This document shows, in pieces, positions 7,822-16,990 of a stretch of DNA of 62,149 bases; within the stretch, counting starts at the first letter, position 1; every line of letters starts with the position of its first letter. A program made the position numbers and the translations under genes. Location of the stretch: positions 1-62,149 of the forward strand of contig JACQYF010000033.1 in NCBI GenBank assembly GCA_016208315.1, given 5' to 3'. Source of the DNA: Chloroflexota bacterium. Its GTDB lineage: Bacteria; Chloroflexota; Anaerolineae; UBA4142. The notes beneath the pieces are model-generated. The model saw only the letters and a program-made list of their open reading frames with translations. It was not told the origin of the DNA and ran no database searches.

Positions 7822-9276
7822 ATGTTAACTCTTGCCGATGTATTCCAGGCGTTGACCAAGGACCGCCCGGCAGAGGCGGACAAGATCGCGATCGCCGACG
7901 TGTGCGTGGATTCGCGCCAGGTGAACGCGGGCGCGCTGTTTGTCGCGCTCAAAGGCGAAGCGCACGACGGGCACGAGTTTATCCATGATGCGCTGGCGCG
8001 CGGCGCAGCGGCAGTCATTGCCGAAGAGCGCGCGGAGAGTTCGGGGCTAGGTCCGAGCGTGCGTGTCGTCAAAACTAGCACAGGTGTCGCCGGGTTGCAA
8101 CCTGGCCCCGAATCTCTCGTTCCAACGATTTTTCTCGCGCCGTCCAGTCTCAAGGCCCTGCAAAAGCTGGCCGCGTTCTGGCGGCGTCGTTTCTCGAACT
8201 GCAAGGCGATTGGAATAACAGGCAGCATCGGCAAGAGTTCGACCAAAGAACTGATCGCGTCGGTTTTGCAGCGACGGTATCGCGTGCTCAAGAGCAAGGG
8301 GAACCTTAACAACGAGATTGGTCTGCCGCTCACGCTTTTGCAAATGGACGAGACGCACGAACGCGCGGTCGTCGAGATGGGCATGTACGCGCTCGGCGAG
8401 ATCTGCGAATTGTGCCAGATCGCCCAGCCGACCATCGGCGTTGTGACGAACGTTGGCCCCAGCCATTTGGAGCGACTCGGCACGATGGAACGCATCGCGG
8501 AGGCAAAGAGTGAGCTGGTAGAAGCATTGCCGGCGGACGGCGTCGCGATTCTGAACCGCGATGATCCGCGCGTGCGCGCGATGCGCACGAAAACGAGCGC
8601 CCGTGTTTTCTACTACGGCTTGGATCCGCACAGCGACCTTTGGGCCGACGAGATCGAAAGCTACGGGCTAGAAGGCATCGCGTTCGACTTGCGGTACGGT
8701 CGAGAGAAAATCCACACGCGAATGCCGCTGCTGGGTCGCCACAGCGTCCATACGGCGCTGGCCGCGGCGAGCGTCGGCGTCGTCGAAGGGTTATCGTGGG
8801 ATGAGATTCTGAGCGGGCTGAAAGATGAGGCGGCGCAATTGCGTCTGATCGCGGTCCCGGCTGAGAATGGGACGACAATTTTGGACGATACGTATAATGC
8901 GAATCCCGAGTCCTCGCTCGCCGCGCTCAACTTGCTGGCCGAACTGAACGGGCGCAAAGTCGCCGTGTTGGGCGATATGCTCGAGTTGGGGCCGATCGAG
9001 GAAGAGGGACATCGCGTGATAGGCGGACGCGCGGCCGAGGTCGTCGAGGTGCTGGTCGCGGTTGGCGCAAAAGGCAAATGGATTGGGCAAGCCGCGCGGG
9101 ACGCGGGGTTATCGCCGAATACTTTTTTTGCCGAAAACAACGCGCGGGCCATCGAAATCCTGCGCGGCGTGCTGCAACCGGGCGATATGGTTCTGGTGAA
9201 AGGGTCGCGGGGCGCGAAAATGGAGGAAATCGTCGCCGCGCTGGCGCGAGAAAACGGCGAGCCGGAGCCGCACTGA
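7822..9276 (+). CDS. murF: UDP-MurNAc-tripeptide--D-Ala-D-Ala ligase MurF
   Basis: This 484-residue ATP-dependent ligase adds D-Ala-D-Ala to the peptidoglycan precursor. Visible parts are the N-terminal substrate domain (VDSRQVNAGALFVALKG), the P-loop GITGSIGKSSTKEL near residue 130, the KGNLNNEIGLPLT motif, and the C-terminal domain with DDTYNANPESSLAAL. Residues about 84-107 form an extra loop before SSLKALQKLAAFW. They are encoded by a stretch holding an 18-base palindrome (8089-8106), which looks like an in-frame repeat insertion. No clear ribosome site precedes the ATG. The stop overlaps mraY (TGATG). Confidence 0.94.
   Translation: MLTLADVFQALTKDRPAEADKIAIADVCVDSRQVNAGALFVALKGEAHDGHEFIHDALARGAAAVIAEERAESSGLGPSVRVVKTSTGVAGLQPGPESLVPTIFLAPSSLKALQKLAAFWRRRFSNCKAIGITGSIGKSSTKELIASVLQRRYRVLKSKGNLNNEIGLPLTLLQMDETHERAVVEMGMYALGEICELCQIAQPTIGVVTNVGPSHLERLGTMERIAEAKSELVEALPADGVAILNRDDPRVRAMRTKTSARVFYYGLDPHSDLWADEIESYGLEGIAFDLRYGREKIHTRMPLLGRHSVHTALAAASVGVVEGLSWDEILSGLKDEAAQLRLIAVPAENGTTILDDTYNANPESSLAALNLLAELNGRKVAVLGDMLELGPIEEEGHRVIGGRAAEVVEVLVAVGAKGKWIGQAARDAGLSPNTFFAENNARAIEILRGVLQPGDMVLVKGSRGAKMEEIVAALARENGEPEPH
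8089..8106. repeat. Palindrome inside murF
   Basis: The sequence gccgggttgcaacctggc is a near-perfect 18-base palindrome, with one mismatched pair. It lies within the extra loop of MurF. Confidence 0.55.
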
Positions 9277-10259
9277 TGGCCTGGCCTCTGACCCTGGGGG
9301 CGATCTCGTTCTTTCTCGCCGTGGTGTGGGGCCGGCCGCTGATTCGGTTTCTCAAATCAGTCGGAATCGGTAAACAGATTCGCATTGACGAGCCGACCAA
9401 GCACCAGACGAAAACCGGGACGCCGACCATGGGCGGGATCATGGTGATCGTTCCGGTGCTACTGATTACGGGCGCGCTGAACATCGCGAATTTGCTGGGC
9501 AACACCTTGATCGGTCGCTCGATTCTCGTGCCGATGGGCACGATGGTCGCGTACGGCGCGTTGGGGGCGATAGACGACATTGCGGGCTTGCAAGGCAAAC
9601 GCAAGGGCAGCGGGCTGTCGGGGCGCTGGAAATTCATTTGGCAGATGGTCTTTGCGCTGATTCTTGCCGTGGCGTTGCAGGTCGGGCTTGGTTTGCGGAG
9701 CGTCGCGATTCCGAGCATTCCTGAGAAAATCGAGATCGGCATTTTCTACATTCCGGTCGCGATGTTCTGGATCGTCGGCATGTCGAACGCGGTGAATCTG
9801 ACGGATGGCTTGGACAGTCTCGCGGGCTGGACGGCGGCGATTGCTTTCGCGTGTTACGGCGTCATTGCGTTTTTGCAGCAGCAACCTTATCTGGTCATTT
9901 TCTGTTTTACGATTGTCGGCGCGCTCCTCGCCTTTTTGTGGTATAACGCTCATCCCGCCGAACTATTCATGGGCGATACGGGCGCGCTGGCGCTCGGCGC
10001 GACCTTGGGCGCGGTGGCGTTGATGACCGGGCAGTGGCTGCTTTTGCCGCTCATCGGTCTGGTGTTTGTCGCCGAGACGCTTTCGGTCATTCTCCAGGTC
10101 GCGTATTTCAAACTGACACACGGCAAGCGTATTTTCAAGATGACGCCGCTGCATTATCATTTTGAGCTGCTCGGCTGGTCGGAGACGCAAGTCGTTCAGC
10201 GATTTTGGCTTGCGGGACTCTTGGCGGGCATGTTGGGGATTGCGCTCGCATTATTGTAG
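9276..10259 (+). CDS. mraY: Phospho-N-acetylmuramoyl-pentapeptide transferase MraY
   Basis: This 327-residue integral membrane enzyme transfers phospho-MurNAc-pentapeptide to undecaprenyl phosphate, giving lipid I. Family motifs are TPTMGGIM, the Asp-Asp site in GAIDDIAGLQGKRKGSG, SNAVNLTDGLDSLA, MGDTGALALGA and TPLHYHFELLGWSE. About ten membrane segments are visible. I chose the ATG at 9276 because it overlaps the murF stop (TGATG); the 66 codons further upstream are murF shadow. Confidence 0.95.
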   Translation: MAWPLTLGAISFFLAVVWGRPLIRFLKSVGIGKQIRIDEPTKHQTKTGTPTMGGIMVIVPVLLITGALNIANLLGNTLIGRSILVPMGTMVAYGALGAIDDIAGLQGKRKGSGLSGRWKFIWQMVFALILAVALQVGLGLRSVAIPSIPEKIEIGIFYIPVAMFWIVGMSNAVNLTDGLDSLAGWTAAIAFACYGVIAFLQQQPYLVIFCFTIVGALLAFLWYNAHPAELFMGDTGALALGATLGAVALMTGQWLLLPLIGLVFVAETLSVILQVAYFKLTHGKRIFKMTPLHYHFELLGWSETQVVQRFWLAGLLAGMLGIALALL

Positions 10260-10283
10260 GTTGAGATTGGAAAATCTGCCCGA

Positions 10284-11675
10284 ATGATTGATTTGACGAA
10301 CAGGCGCGTTCTAGTGATGGGGCTGGGCGTCCACGGCGGCGGGCTAGGTGTAGCGCGGTGGCTCGTAGGGCAGGGCGCGGTTGTAACGGTGACGGACTTG
10401 AAGCGAGCGGAAGAATTGCAGTCGTCACTTGACGCGCTGCGCGGATTATCAATCGAATATTTGTTGGGTGAGCACCGCGAGCAGGATTTCTTGAACACCG
10501 AGCTTGTGGTTCGCGGCCCGGGCGTGCCCCGCGAGTCGCCCTTGCTCCGGTTGGCGCAAGAACACGGGATTCCGGTCGAGATGGAAATGGGGCTGTTCGT
10601 CGAGCGACTGCCGCGCGGCGCGGCCCAGGTCGTCGGCATCACGGGAACGAAAGGCAAGACGACCACGACGCTTATGGTCGGCGCGATGCTCGCGAAAGCA
10701 AACGCGAAAACCGTCGTCGCGGGCAACTTGCGAATTTCGGCGCTCGAACTCTTGGACAAGATTGATGCCGACACGCCGGTTGTGCTAGAGTTGTCGTCGT
10801 GGCAGTTGGAGGCGTTCCCGCCGCACCAAATCAGCCCGCACATCGCGGCCATCACCAACATCTCGCCCGACCATTTGAATCGCTATCGCGATCTGGACGA
10901 TTACGCCGAAGCAAAGCAAATCATCTTTCGCTACCAACAGGCCGGCGATTTCGTCGTCCTGAACTTTGATAATCGCATCCTGACGCATTTGGCGCCGCGC
11001 GCCTTTTCGAAGGTTGTGTGGACGAGCGCCAAGCGCGCGTTGAACGAAGGCGCGTACCGCGAGGGCGATGCCCTTTTATGGCGCTGGGGCGGCGAGCGTC
11101 ACAAGATCATGGACGTACACGAGTTGCGGGTCGCGGGCGCGCACAATGTTGAGAACGCGCTCGCCGCGATTGCCGTCGCGTCCGTGTGGGGCGCGACGCC
11201 GGAGCAGATCGCGAGCGCGCTCGCCGAATTTCGCGGCGTGGAGCATCGCCAGGAACTGGTGCGCGAGATCAACGGCGTGCGCTACGTCAACGATACCACG
11301 GCCACTGCGCCCGCCGCGGCCATCGCCGCGATTCAAGCGTTTGCGCCAAGCGGAATCGTATTGATTGCGGGCGGTTCGGACAAGGCGCTCGGTTTCGCCG
11401 AGATGGCGCGAGTCGTGGTCGCCAATGTTCGGTACGTGATATTGCTCGAAGGCACGGCGACGGACAAGCTCGCCGGCGCGATCGAGAGCGCGGGCGGTCA
11501 AGGGCTAGTGGCCGGACGATACGATGATTTGGAAAAGTCAATCGTCCGGGCGCGCGAATTGGCGCAGCGCGGCGATGTCGTTCTGCTTTCGCCCGGCTGC
11601 GCGAGTTTCGGCATGTTCGCCAACGAGTTCGAGCGGGGCGAGCGGTTCAAGCGAATTGTGAGAGGAGCACCATGA
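10284..11675 (+). CDS. murD: UDP-MurNAc-L-alanine--D-glutamate ligase MurD
   Basis: The ligase has 463 residues. The N-terminal Rossmann-like part starts VLVMGLGVHGGGLGVARWL. The ATP site is GITGTKGKTTTTLMVG, followed by LELSSWQLEAF and ITNISPDHLNRY, then the C-terminal ligase domain with VNDTTATAPAAAIAAI and LLSPGCASFGMFANEFERG. The usual MurD length and order are present. The stop overlaps the ftsW ATG (ATGA, 11672-11675). Confidence 0.95.
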   Translation: MIDLTNRRVLVMGLGVHGGGLGVARWLVGQGAVVTVTDLKRAEELQSSLDALRGLSIEYLLGEHREQDFLNTELVVRGPGVPRESPLLRLAQEHGIPVEMEMGLFVERLPRGAAQVVGITGTKGKTTTTLMVGAMLAKANAKTVVAGNLRISALELLDKIDADTPVVLELSSWQLEAFPPHQISPHIAAITNISPDHLNRYRDLDDYAEAKQIIFRYQQAGDFVVLNFDNRILTHLAPRAFSKVVWTSAKRALNEGAYREGDALLWRWGGERHKIMDVHELRVAGAHNVENALAAIAVASVWGATPEQIASALAEFRGVEHRQELVREINGVRYVNDTTATAPAAAIAAIQAFAPSGIVLIAGGSDKALGFAEMARVVVANVRYVILLEGTATDKLAGAIESAGGQGLVAGRYDDLEKSIVRARELAQRGDVVLLSPGCASFGMFANEFERGERFKRIVRGAP

Positions 11676-12901
11676 CCCTTCAACAACAAGAACGTACTCA
11701 GGGCATAGAGATTCCGCGCGTGGACTATGTTCTCCTTTCGGTGGTCGTCGCGCTGCTCGCGATCGGGCTGATCATGATTTACAGCGTGACCTTTCCAACG
11801 AACGTGGGTCAGGGTGACGCGGAGCCGCAAGCCGACTTTATCAAGCAAGCCGGGTTCGCGGCCATCGGGCTGATCCTCTTGTTCGTGCTCATGCGCGTGG
11901 ATTACCGCCTCTGGGGCAAACTCGCGATTCCGATGATGGGTGTGACGATACTGGTGTTGATCGGTTTGCTATTCATGCCCGAGGTGAACGGCTCGCGCCG
12001 CTGGCTGTTTGGCGGCTCGATCCAGCCATCCGAGGTCGCGAAATTCACGGTCGTCGTCTACATGGCGAAGTGGCTTTCGTCGAAAGGGGACAAGCTGCGC
12101 GATCTCACTTACGGCCTGCTGCCCTTTGCGATTTTCGTCGGCGTCGTGGCGGGCTTGATCATTCGCCAGCCGAACTTGAGCACGGCGATCATCATTGGGC
12201 TGTGCGCGATGGCGATGTTCTTTATCGCCGGCGCGGATTTGATTCAATACCTGTTCCTGCTGCTGGCCGGCGGTGTGACGGTCGCGCTCGTGATCGCGAA
12301 TACGCCTTACCAGGCGGAACGTTGGCTGACGTTCTTGCAGGACCCGTTCGCGACGATGACTCGCGAAAGTTACCAGATCGCCGAAGTCCTGATCGCGCTC
12401 GGCTCGGGCGGATTGGCGGGACGCGGGCTTGGTTCGGGCTATTCCAAATTCGGTTTTGTCCCCGCGCCGCACACAGACAGCATCTTTGCCTTGCTTGGCG
12501 AGGAGCTGGGCTTGATCGGCACGTGGGCTGTGCTCGCGCTCTTTCTCGCGCTGCTCTATCGCGGTTTCAAGATCGCCAGCAACTCGGCTGATCCGTTCGG
12601 CCAAGTGCTCGCGGCAGGTCTGACTTTTTGGCTGATTTTTCAAGCGTTCGTCAACATCGCGGTCGTCACCGCGAGCATTCCGTTCACCGGCGTGCCGCTG
12701 CCGTTCATTTCGTTCGGCGGCTCGGCCCTCATTTCGTCGCTCGCGGCGGTCGGCGTACTGCTCAGTATTTCGCGCGGCGCGGGCGCGCCGCTCAAGGAAG
12801 CCGATGCGACTTTTAATTTCGGGTGGCGGAACGGGGGGACACGTGTATCCCGCGTTAGCCGTCGTCGCCGAAATCCGGAAACAAGAAAACGCGCCCGTTG
12901 A
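11672..12901 (+). CDS. ftsW: Septal peptidoglycan glycosyltransferase FtsW (SEDS family)
   Basis: The protein has 409 residues and about ten membrane segments. SEDS motifs are seen: NGSRRWLFGGSIQPSEVAKF, RQPNLSTAIII, GLAGRGLGSGYSKFGFVP, HTDSIFALLGEELG and the C-terminal PFISFGGSALISSLAAVG. FtsW polymerises lipid II at the septum with the class B PBP encoded upstream. The last 33 codons (FNFGWRNGG to the Arg-rich end) overlap the start of murG by 98 bases in another frame. That makes an unusually basic tail. Confidence 0.94.
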   Translation: MTLQQQERTQGIEIPRVDYVLLSVVVALLAIGLIMIYSVTFPTNVGQGDAEPQADFIKQAGFAAIGLILLFVLMRVDYRLWGKLAIPMMGVTILVLIGLLFMPEVNGSRRWLFGGSIQPSEVAKFTVVVYMAKWLSSKGDKLRDLTYGLLPFAIFVGVVAGLIIRQPNLSTAIIIGLCAMAMFFIAGADLIQYLFLLLAGGVTVALVIANTPYQAERWLTFLQDPFATMTRESYQIAEVLIALGSGGLAGRGLGSGYSKFGFVPAPHTDSIFALLGEELGLIGTWAVLALFLALLYRGFKIASNSADPFGQVLAAGLTFWLIFQAFVNIAVVTASIPFTGVPLPFISFGGSALISSLAAVGVLLSISRGAGAPLKEADATFNFGWRNGGTRVSRVSRRRRNPETRKRAR

Positions 12902-13904
12902 GGTCGTTTACGTTGGACGCGCCGGCGCAATTGAAGCGCAGCTCGCGCAGCAGGCGGGCATTCACTTTCAGCCGATCCCAGCGGGAGGCGTGCGCGGATT
13001 GGCGCCGTGGAGGGCCGCTCGCAATTTCGCGCTCGTCCTGCAAAGCATCGCCCGCGTACGCGAGGTCATCCGCGCGTTCAGACCGGCGGTCATTTTCGCA
13101 ACCGGCGGCTACGTCAGTGCGCCGGTCATTTGGTCGGCCGCGGCAGAGCGCATTCCGTCTGTGATTTACTTGCCAGACCTCGAACCGGGTTGGGCGGTGC
13201 GCGCAACCGCAATGTGGGCGACGCGCGTGGCGATTTCGTTTCCCGAGGTTGGAAGGTACTTTTCCAAGAGCAAAGCGGTCGTGACGGGGTATCCCGTGCG
13301 CGCCGAGTTCTTTCAGACCGAACGCGCGCGAGCGCGTCGCATGTTTGGTCTCGATCCGGAGACGCGGACGGTGACGATCTTTGGCGGCAGCACCGGCGCG
13401 CACCAGATTAACCAAGCCGTCGTCGCGAATCTTGCCGAACTGGCGCAAGTGGCTCAGGTCCTCCATCTCACGGGCCGGAATGATGAGGCCTGGGTCAAGT
13501 CAGAGGTGGCGCGGGTATCCGCAGCGGCCGCGCGCGTGCGTGTCTACGGCTATCTTCACGACGAGTTACCGCACGCGCTTGCGGCTGCCGATGTGGTCGT
13601 CGCGCGGGCGGGCGCGGCGACGCTGGGCGAATTTCCGGCGCTGGGCCTGCCTGCGATCCTCGTGCCGTATCCCTACGCGGGCCGGCATCAGGAGCGCAAC
13701 GCGAATTTCCTGGTCGAGCGCGGCGCAGCATTCAAGGTAAATGATGCCGCGCTGTCGAGCGCGCTAGTCCCGACGTTGAAAAGACTCTTCGACGCGCCGG
13801 AGCAGCTCAAGGCGATGAGCGCCGCGATGCGCGCGCTCGCGCAGCCGTGCGCGACGGCGAACATTGTGGAACTCTTGAAAACGGTTGCGAAGGAGCGGGC
13901 GTGA
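12804..13904 (+). CDS. murG: Lipid II synthase (undecaprenyl-PP-MurNAc-pentapeptide GlcNAc transferase) MurG
   Basis: This 366-residue GT28-family enzyme converts lipid I to lipid II on the inner membrane face. The start is fixed by the glycine loop RLLISGGGTGGHVYPALAVV at the very N-terminus. Later motifs are FATGGYVSAPV, FGGSTGAHQIN and the UDP-GlcNAc pocket VVARAGAATLGEFPALGLPA. The first 98 bases lie inside ftsW in another frame. The stop overlaps the murC GTG. Confidence 0.95.
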   Translation: MRLLISGGGTGGHVYPALAVVAEIRKQENAPVEVVYVGRAGAIEAQLAQQAGIHFQPIPAGGVRGLAPWRAARNFALVLQSIARVREVIRAFRPAVIFATGGYVSAPVIWSAAAERIPSVIYLPDLEPGWAVRATAMWATRVAISFPEVGRYFSKSKAVVTGYPVRAEFFQTERARARRMFGLDPETRTVTIFGGSTGAHQINQAVVANLAELAQVAQVLHLTGRNDEAWVKSEVARVSAAAARVRVYGYLHDELPHALAAADVVVARAGAATLGEFPALGLPAILVPYPYAGRHQERNANFLVERGAAFKVNDAALSSALVPTLKRLFDAPEQLKAMSAAMRALAQPCATANIVELLKTVAKERA

Positions 13905-15268
13905 TCCCGCCACGCGTGCATTTGATTGGCATTGGCGGCATTGGCCTGTCCGCAATCGCGCGCGTGCTGATCGCGCGTGGGGTTCAAGTATCCGGCTCCG
14001 ACCTGCACGCGTCGCCGATCACGGACGAATTGGCAACGCTGGGCGCGCAGATTCACATCGGCCATCGCGCCGAGAATATTGATCGCGCGGATTTGATTCT
14101 CGTGACGTCGGCGGCTCCGGCGGAGAATCCCGAAGTGATCGAAGCGCGGCGGCGTGGGATTCGCATAGCCAGACGCTATGATTTTTTTGCCGAATTAACG
14201 CAGGGGAAAAAGACAATCGCTGTCGCCGGGACCCACGGCAAAACGACGACGACCGGAATGATCGCGACGATTCTGACGCATGCGGGTCTCGACCCCACTG
14301 CGATTATTGGCGGCATCATTCCGGAACTGAACGGGAACGCGCGCGCAGGCAAGGGCAAATATTTCGTCGTCGAGGCGGACGAGTACGACCGAGCGTTTCT
14401 GGGCCTGCGTCCCAGTATCGCGGTTGTGACGAGCATCGAAATGGATCATCCAGATATTTTCCGCGATTTGAACGAGGTTGCAAAGGCGTTCAGGGAATTT
14501 ATCGCGCTGGTACCGCATGACGGGCTGATTGTGGGATGCGGAGAGAGTGAGCGGGTGCTAAGGGAACTCGGGGAAACTCGGGCTGTGCGTTATGGCTTTG
14601 GCGAGGAAAATGATTGGCGAGCAAGTGACATTCATCCGAACGCGCGCGGTGGAAGTGATTTCGTCGTTTGGCGCAAAGGCGCACACGTCGGCAACTACCA
14701 ATTACAAATCCCCGGCACGCACAACGTCTTGAACGCGCTAGCCGCGCTGGTTGTCGCCGACGCCGTTGGGATTGATCTCCAAATCGCGCGCGAGACGCTG
14801 GCCGATTTTCGCGGCGCGGCGCGGCGCTTTGAGATCAAGGGCGAATTCCACGGCATCGCCATTGTGGACGATTACGCGCACCATCCCTCCGAGATTCGCG
14901 CGACGCTCGCGGCGGCGCGGGCGCGCTACCCGGGCCGGCCGCTCTGGGCCGCGTTTCAGCCGCACACCTTCTCGCGCACGCGCGCCCTGCTCGACGAATT
15001 TGCCGCGGCGTTCGACGATGCCGATCACGTGATCCTCACGGACATTTTTGCGGCGCGCGAACGCGACGATCACAGCATCAGCAGTCGCGACTTGATCGCG
15101 CGCATGACACACCGAGATGCGCGATTTATCGCGAGCTTTGAGGAGATCGTCGAATTTCTCGTCGCGAAGTTGCAATCAGGCGATGTGTTAATAACGTTGG
15201 GGGCTGGGGATGTGTACCGGCTTGGCGAGCAGCTGGGCGTGCGGCTGGCAAGCCAGGGAGCAAGTTGA
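13901..15268 (+). CDS. murC: UDP-MurNAc--L-alanine ligase MurC
   Basis: The ligase has 455 residues. It starts IPPRVHLIGIGGIGLSAIAR. The P-loop is VAGTHGKTTTTGMIAT, with EADEYDRAFLGLRPSIAVVT, NVLNALAALVVADAVG and the C-terminal IVDDYAHHPSEIRATL and QPHTFSRT motifs. I chose the GTG at 13901: it overlaps the murG stop (GTGA) and has aggag five bases upstream. The longer frame is murG shadow. Confidence 0.95.
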   Translation: MIPPRVHLIGIGGIGLSAIARVLIARGVQVSGSDLHASPITDELATLGAQIHIGHRAENIDRADLILVTSAAPAENPEVIEARRRGIRIARRYDFFAELTQGKKTIAVAGTHGKTTTTGMIATILTHAGLDPTAIIGGIIPELNGNARAGKGKYFVVEADEYDRAFLGLRPSIAVVTSIEMDHPDIFRDLNEVAKAFREFIALVPHDGLIVGCGESERVLRELGETRAVRYGFGEENDWRASDIHPNARGGSDFVVWRKGAHVGNYQLQIPGTHNVLNALAALVVADAVGIDLQIARETLADFRGAARRFEIKGEFHGIAIVDDYAHHPSEIRATLAAARARYPGRPLWAAFQPHTFSRTRALLDEFAAAFDDADHVILTDIFAARERDDHSISSRDLIARMTHRDARFIASFEEIVEFLVAKLQSGDVLITLGAGDVYRLGEQLGVRLASQGAS

Positions 15269-15269
15269 T

Positions 15270-16064
15270 ATGCGTGCCGTTCTTGACCTCAAGCGAACCG
15301 GATTTTTTTGGTGGGGCTTTCTCACGGCGCTGATCTTTCTCGTGCCGAGCGCGTGGCTGGTGAACGTGGCGAATTTTTTGCGCGGCGCAGACTGGTTGCA
15401 GCCGAGTCAGCCGCCCTTGCTCTGGCTGATCCAATTGCGCGATGGAATTGACGCCTTTGCGAAGGGACTGCCGGCCGTTATTCAATTCAACCCGCAAGGG
15501 TCCCTCGTCACGTTTGGCAATTTCTCTATCCCAAATGTCGTCGTGGGGATCGTCGTCGGACTATTGCTGCTCATGGTCGCTTTCATGTTTTACGCTCGCG
15601 CGGCGGGCGGCGGCGGCGTGCTCGACGACCTGCTGGCGATGCTCTTTGTCTACATCGTTCTGCGCGTCGAAGGCGCGACGACGGCGGCCATCCCGATCGT
15701 CAAAACCCTTAACGACCAGGCGCCGCAATCGTATCTGATTATCTTGTTATTGTTCATGCTCTTTCAAGTCGTGCGCGGACGGGGATCGAGAGACTCGGCG
15801 GTATTTTTCAAGATTTTGTTGGAGGCGCTGCTCATTGCCATCTTAATTCTCCCGCGCCAAACGCTCGACGCGGTAGCTTGGATTGTGGAACGTCCGACCA
15901 AGCTCCACGAATTCTTGGCGCTCACCGGCTACTTTGCCATGATCCAGACGGTTTGGGCGCTGATCGGGATCTTTTCGGGCGTTGTGAATTTGTACAACGT
16001 TGGCCGAGGCGCGCCGACTCCCGCGCGCGCGCCGATGCTCGGTGGGAGAAAACCCGAAAAGTGA
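15270..16064 (+). CDS. Polytopic membrane protein of unknown function inside the mur cluster
   Basis: This 264-residue protein has about six membrane helices, for example VVVGIVVGLLLLMVAFMF, SYLIILLLFMLFQVV and a last one around MIQTVWALIGIFSGVV. I do not recognise the family. It sits between murC and murB. The ATG at 15270 directly follows the murC stop, and its own stop overlaps the murB GTG, so it belongs to the operon and may act in envelope synthesis or division. That role is only inferred from position. Confidence 0.7.
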   Translation: MRAVLDLKRTGFFWWGFLTALIFLVPSAWLVNVANFLRGADWLQPSQPPLLWLIQLRDGIDAFAKGLPAVIQFNPQGSLVTFGNFSIPNVVVGIVVGLLLLMVAFMFYARAAGGGGVLDDLLAMLFVYIVLRVEGATTAAIPIVKTLNDQAPQSYLIILLLFMLFQVVRGRGSRDSAVFFKILLEALLIAILILPRQTLDAVAWIVERPTKLHEFLALTGYFAMIQTVWALIGIFSGVVNLYNVGRGAPTPARAPMLGGRKPEK

Positions 16065-16990
16065 GCGTAGCGCCGGCGATCGCAGAATTAGCCGCTGCGC
16101 TCGGCGCGCGCGCTAGGCCAAACGAGTCGCTCGCGCGGCATACCACGTTGCGAATTGGCGGGCCTGCGGATTTGTGGATCGAAGCGCACACGCTTGTCGA
16201 GCTAGTCGAATCTGTGACGCGGGCGCGCGAGCGCGCGATACCAGTTTTTATACTGGGGAATGGCTCGAACCTTCTCGTGCTCGACGGCGGCATTCGCGGC
16301 CTGGTGATTGAGAATCACTGCAACCAGTTTCGACTGAACGTTACCAATGATAAGCAGGCGATCTTGCGTGTCGAGAGCGGCGCGGCGTTGCCGCTCATCG
16401 CGAACCAACTCGCGCGCCAGGGCTGGTCGGGCCTGGAGTGGGCCGTGGGCGTGCCAGGCACGGTGGGCGGCGCGGTCGCGGGAAACGCGGGCGCGCACGC
16501 CGGCTGCATCGCCGACCGGCTCCTCACGGTTTCGATTCTCGACGAAGCTGGTCAAGTGATCGAGTTACCCAAGACTGATTTGGGATTCGAATACCGGCAG
16601 AGTCGCTTGAAGCATTCGCGCGGCGAAATTGTCTTGGGCGCGGATTTCGAAATGACGCGCGATGATCCGCAAGCGTGCATCGCACGCATGAACCAGTACA
16701 CCGAACACCGCCGCCGCACGCAGCCCACCGAAGCGAGCGTCGGCTCGATGTTCAAGAATCCGCCCGGCGATTACGCGGGACGGTTGATCGAGCAAGCGGG
16801 TCTGAAAGGCACGCGGGTCGGCAATGTCGAGGTATCACCGGTACACGCGAACTTTTTCGTCAATCACGGCGGAGCTACCGCAACCGACGTGGTGCAGTTG
16901 ATCGAAATCGTGAAGGATAGAGTGGCGAGGAAATTCGGCGTCGAGTTGGAATTGGAGATCGAAATCGTCGGAGATAAGGCAGCAGCGTGA
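16061..16990 (+). CDS. murB: UDP-N-acetylenolpyruvoylglucosamine reductase MurB
   Basis: This 309-residue FAD enzyme reduces enolpyruvyl-UDP-GlcNAc to UDP-MurNAc. Motifs are TTLRIGGPADLWIEA, ILGNGSNLLVLDGGIRGLVI, GLEWAVGVPGTVGGAVAGNA, FEYRQSRLK and the active-site serine in ASVGSMFKNP. The shortened second domain suits a type II MurB. I chose the GTG at 16061, which overlaps the preceding stop (GTGA); the longer frame is shadow of the membrane protein gene. The stop overlaps ddl. Confidence 0.93.
   Translation: MSVAPAIAELAAALGARARPNESLARHTTLRIGGPADLWIEAHTLVELVESVTRARERAIPVFILGNGSNLLVLDGGIRGLVIENHCNQFRLNVTNDKQAILRVESGAALPLIANQLARQGWSGLEWAVGVPGTVGGAVAGNAGAHAGCIADRLLTVSILDEAGQVIELPKTDLGFEYRQSRLKHSRGEIVLGADFEMTRDDPQACIARMNQYTEHRRRTQPTEASVGSMFKNPPGDYAGRLIEQAGLKGTRVGNVEVSPVHANFFVNHGGATATDVVQLIEIVKDRVARKFGVELELEIEIVGDKAAA

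Noticed and set aside
6978..8588. 536-codon open frame on the minus strand
   Set aside because: It lies opposite the FtsI and murF genes, whose motifs are certain. It has low-complexity Arg/Ser/Ala content and no family signal; GC-rich codon use often opens such frames.
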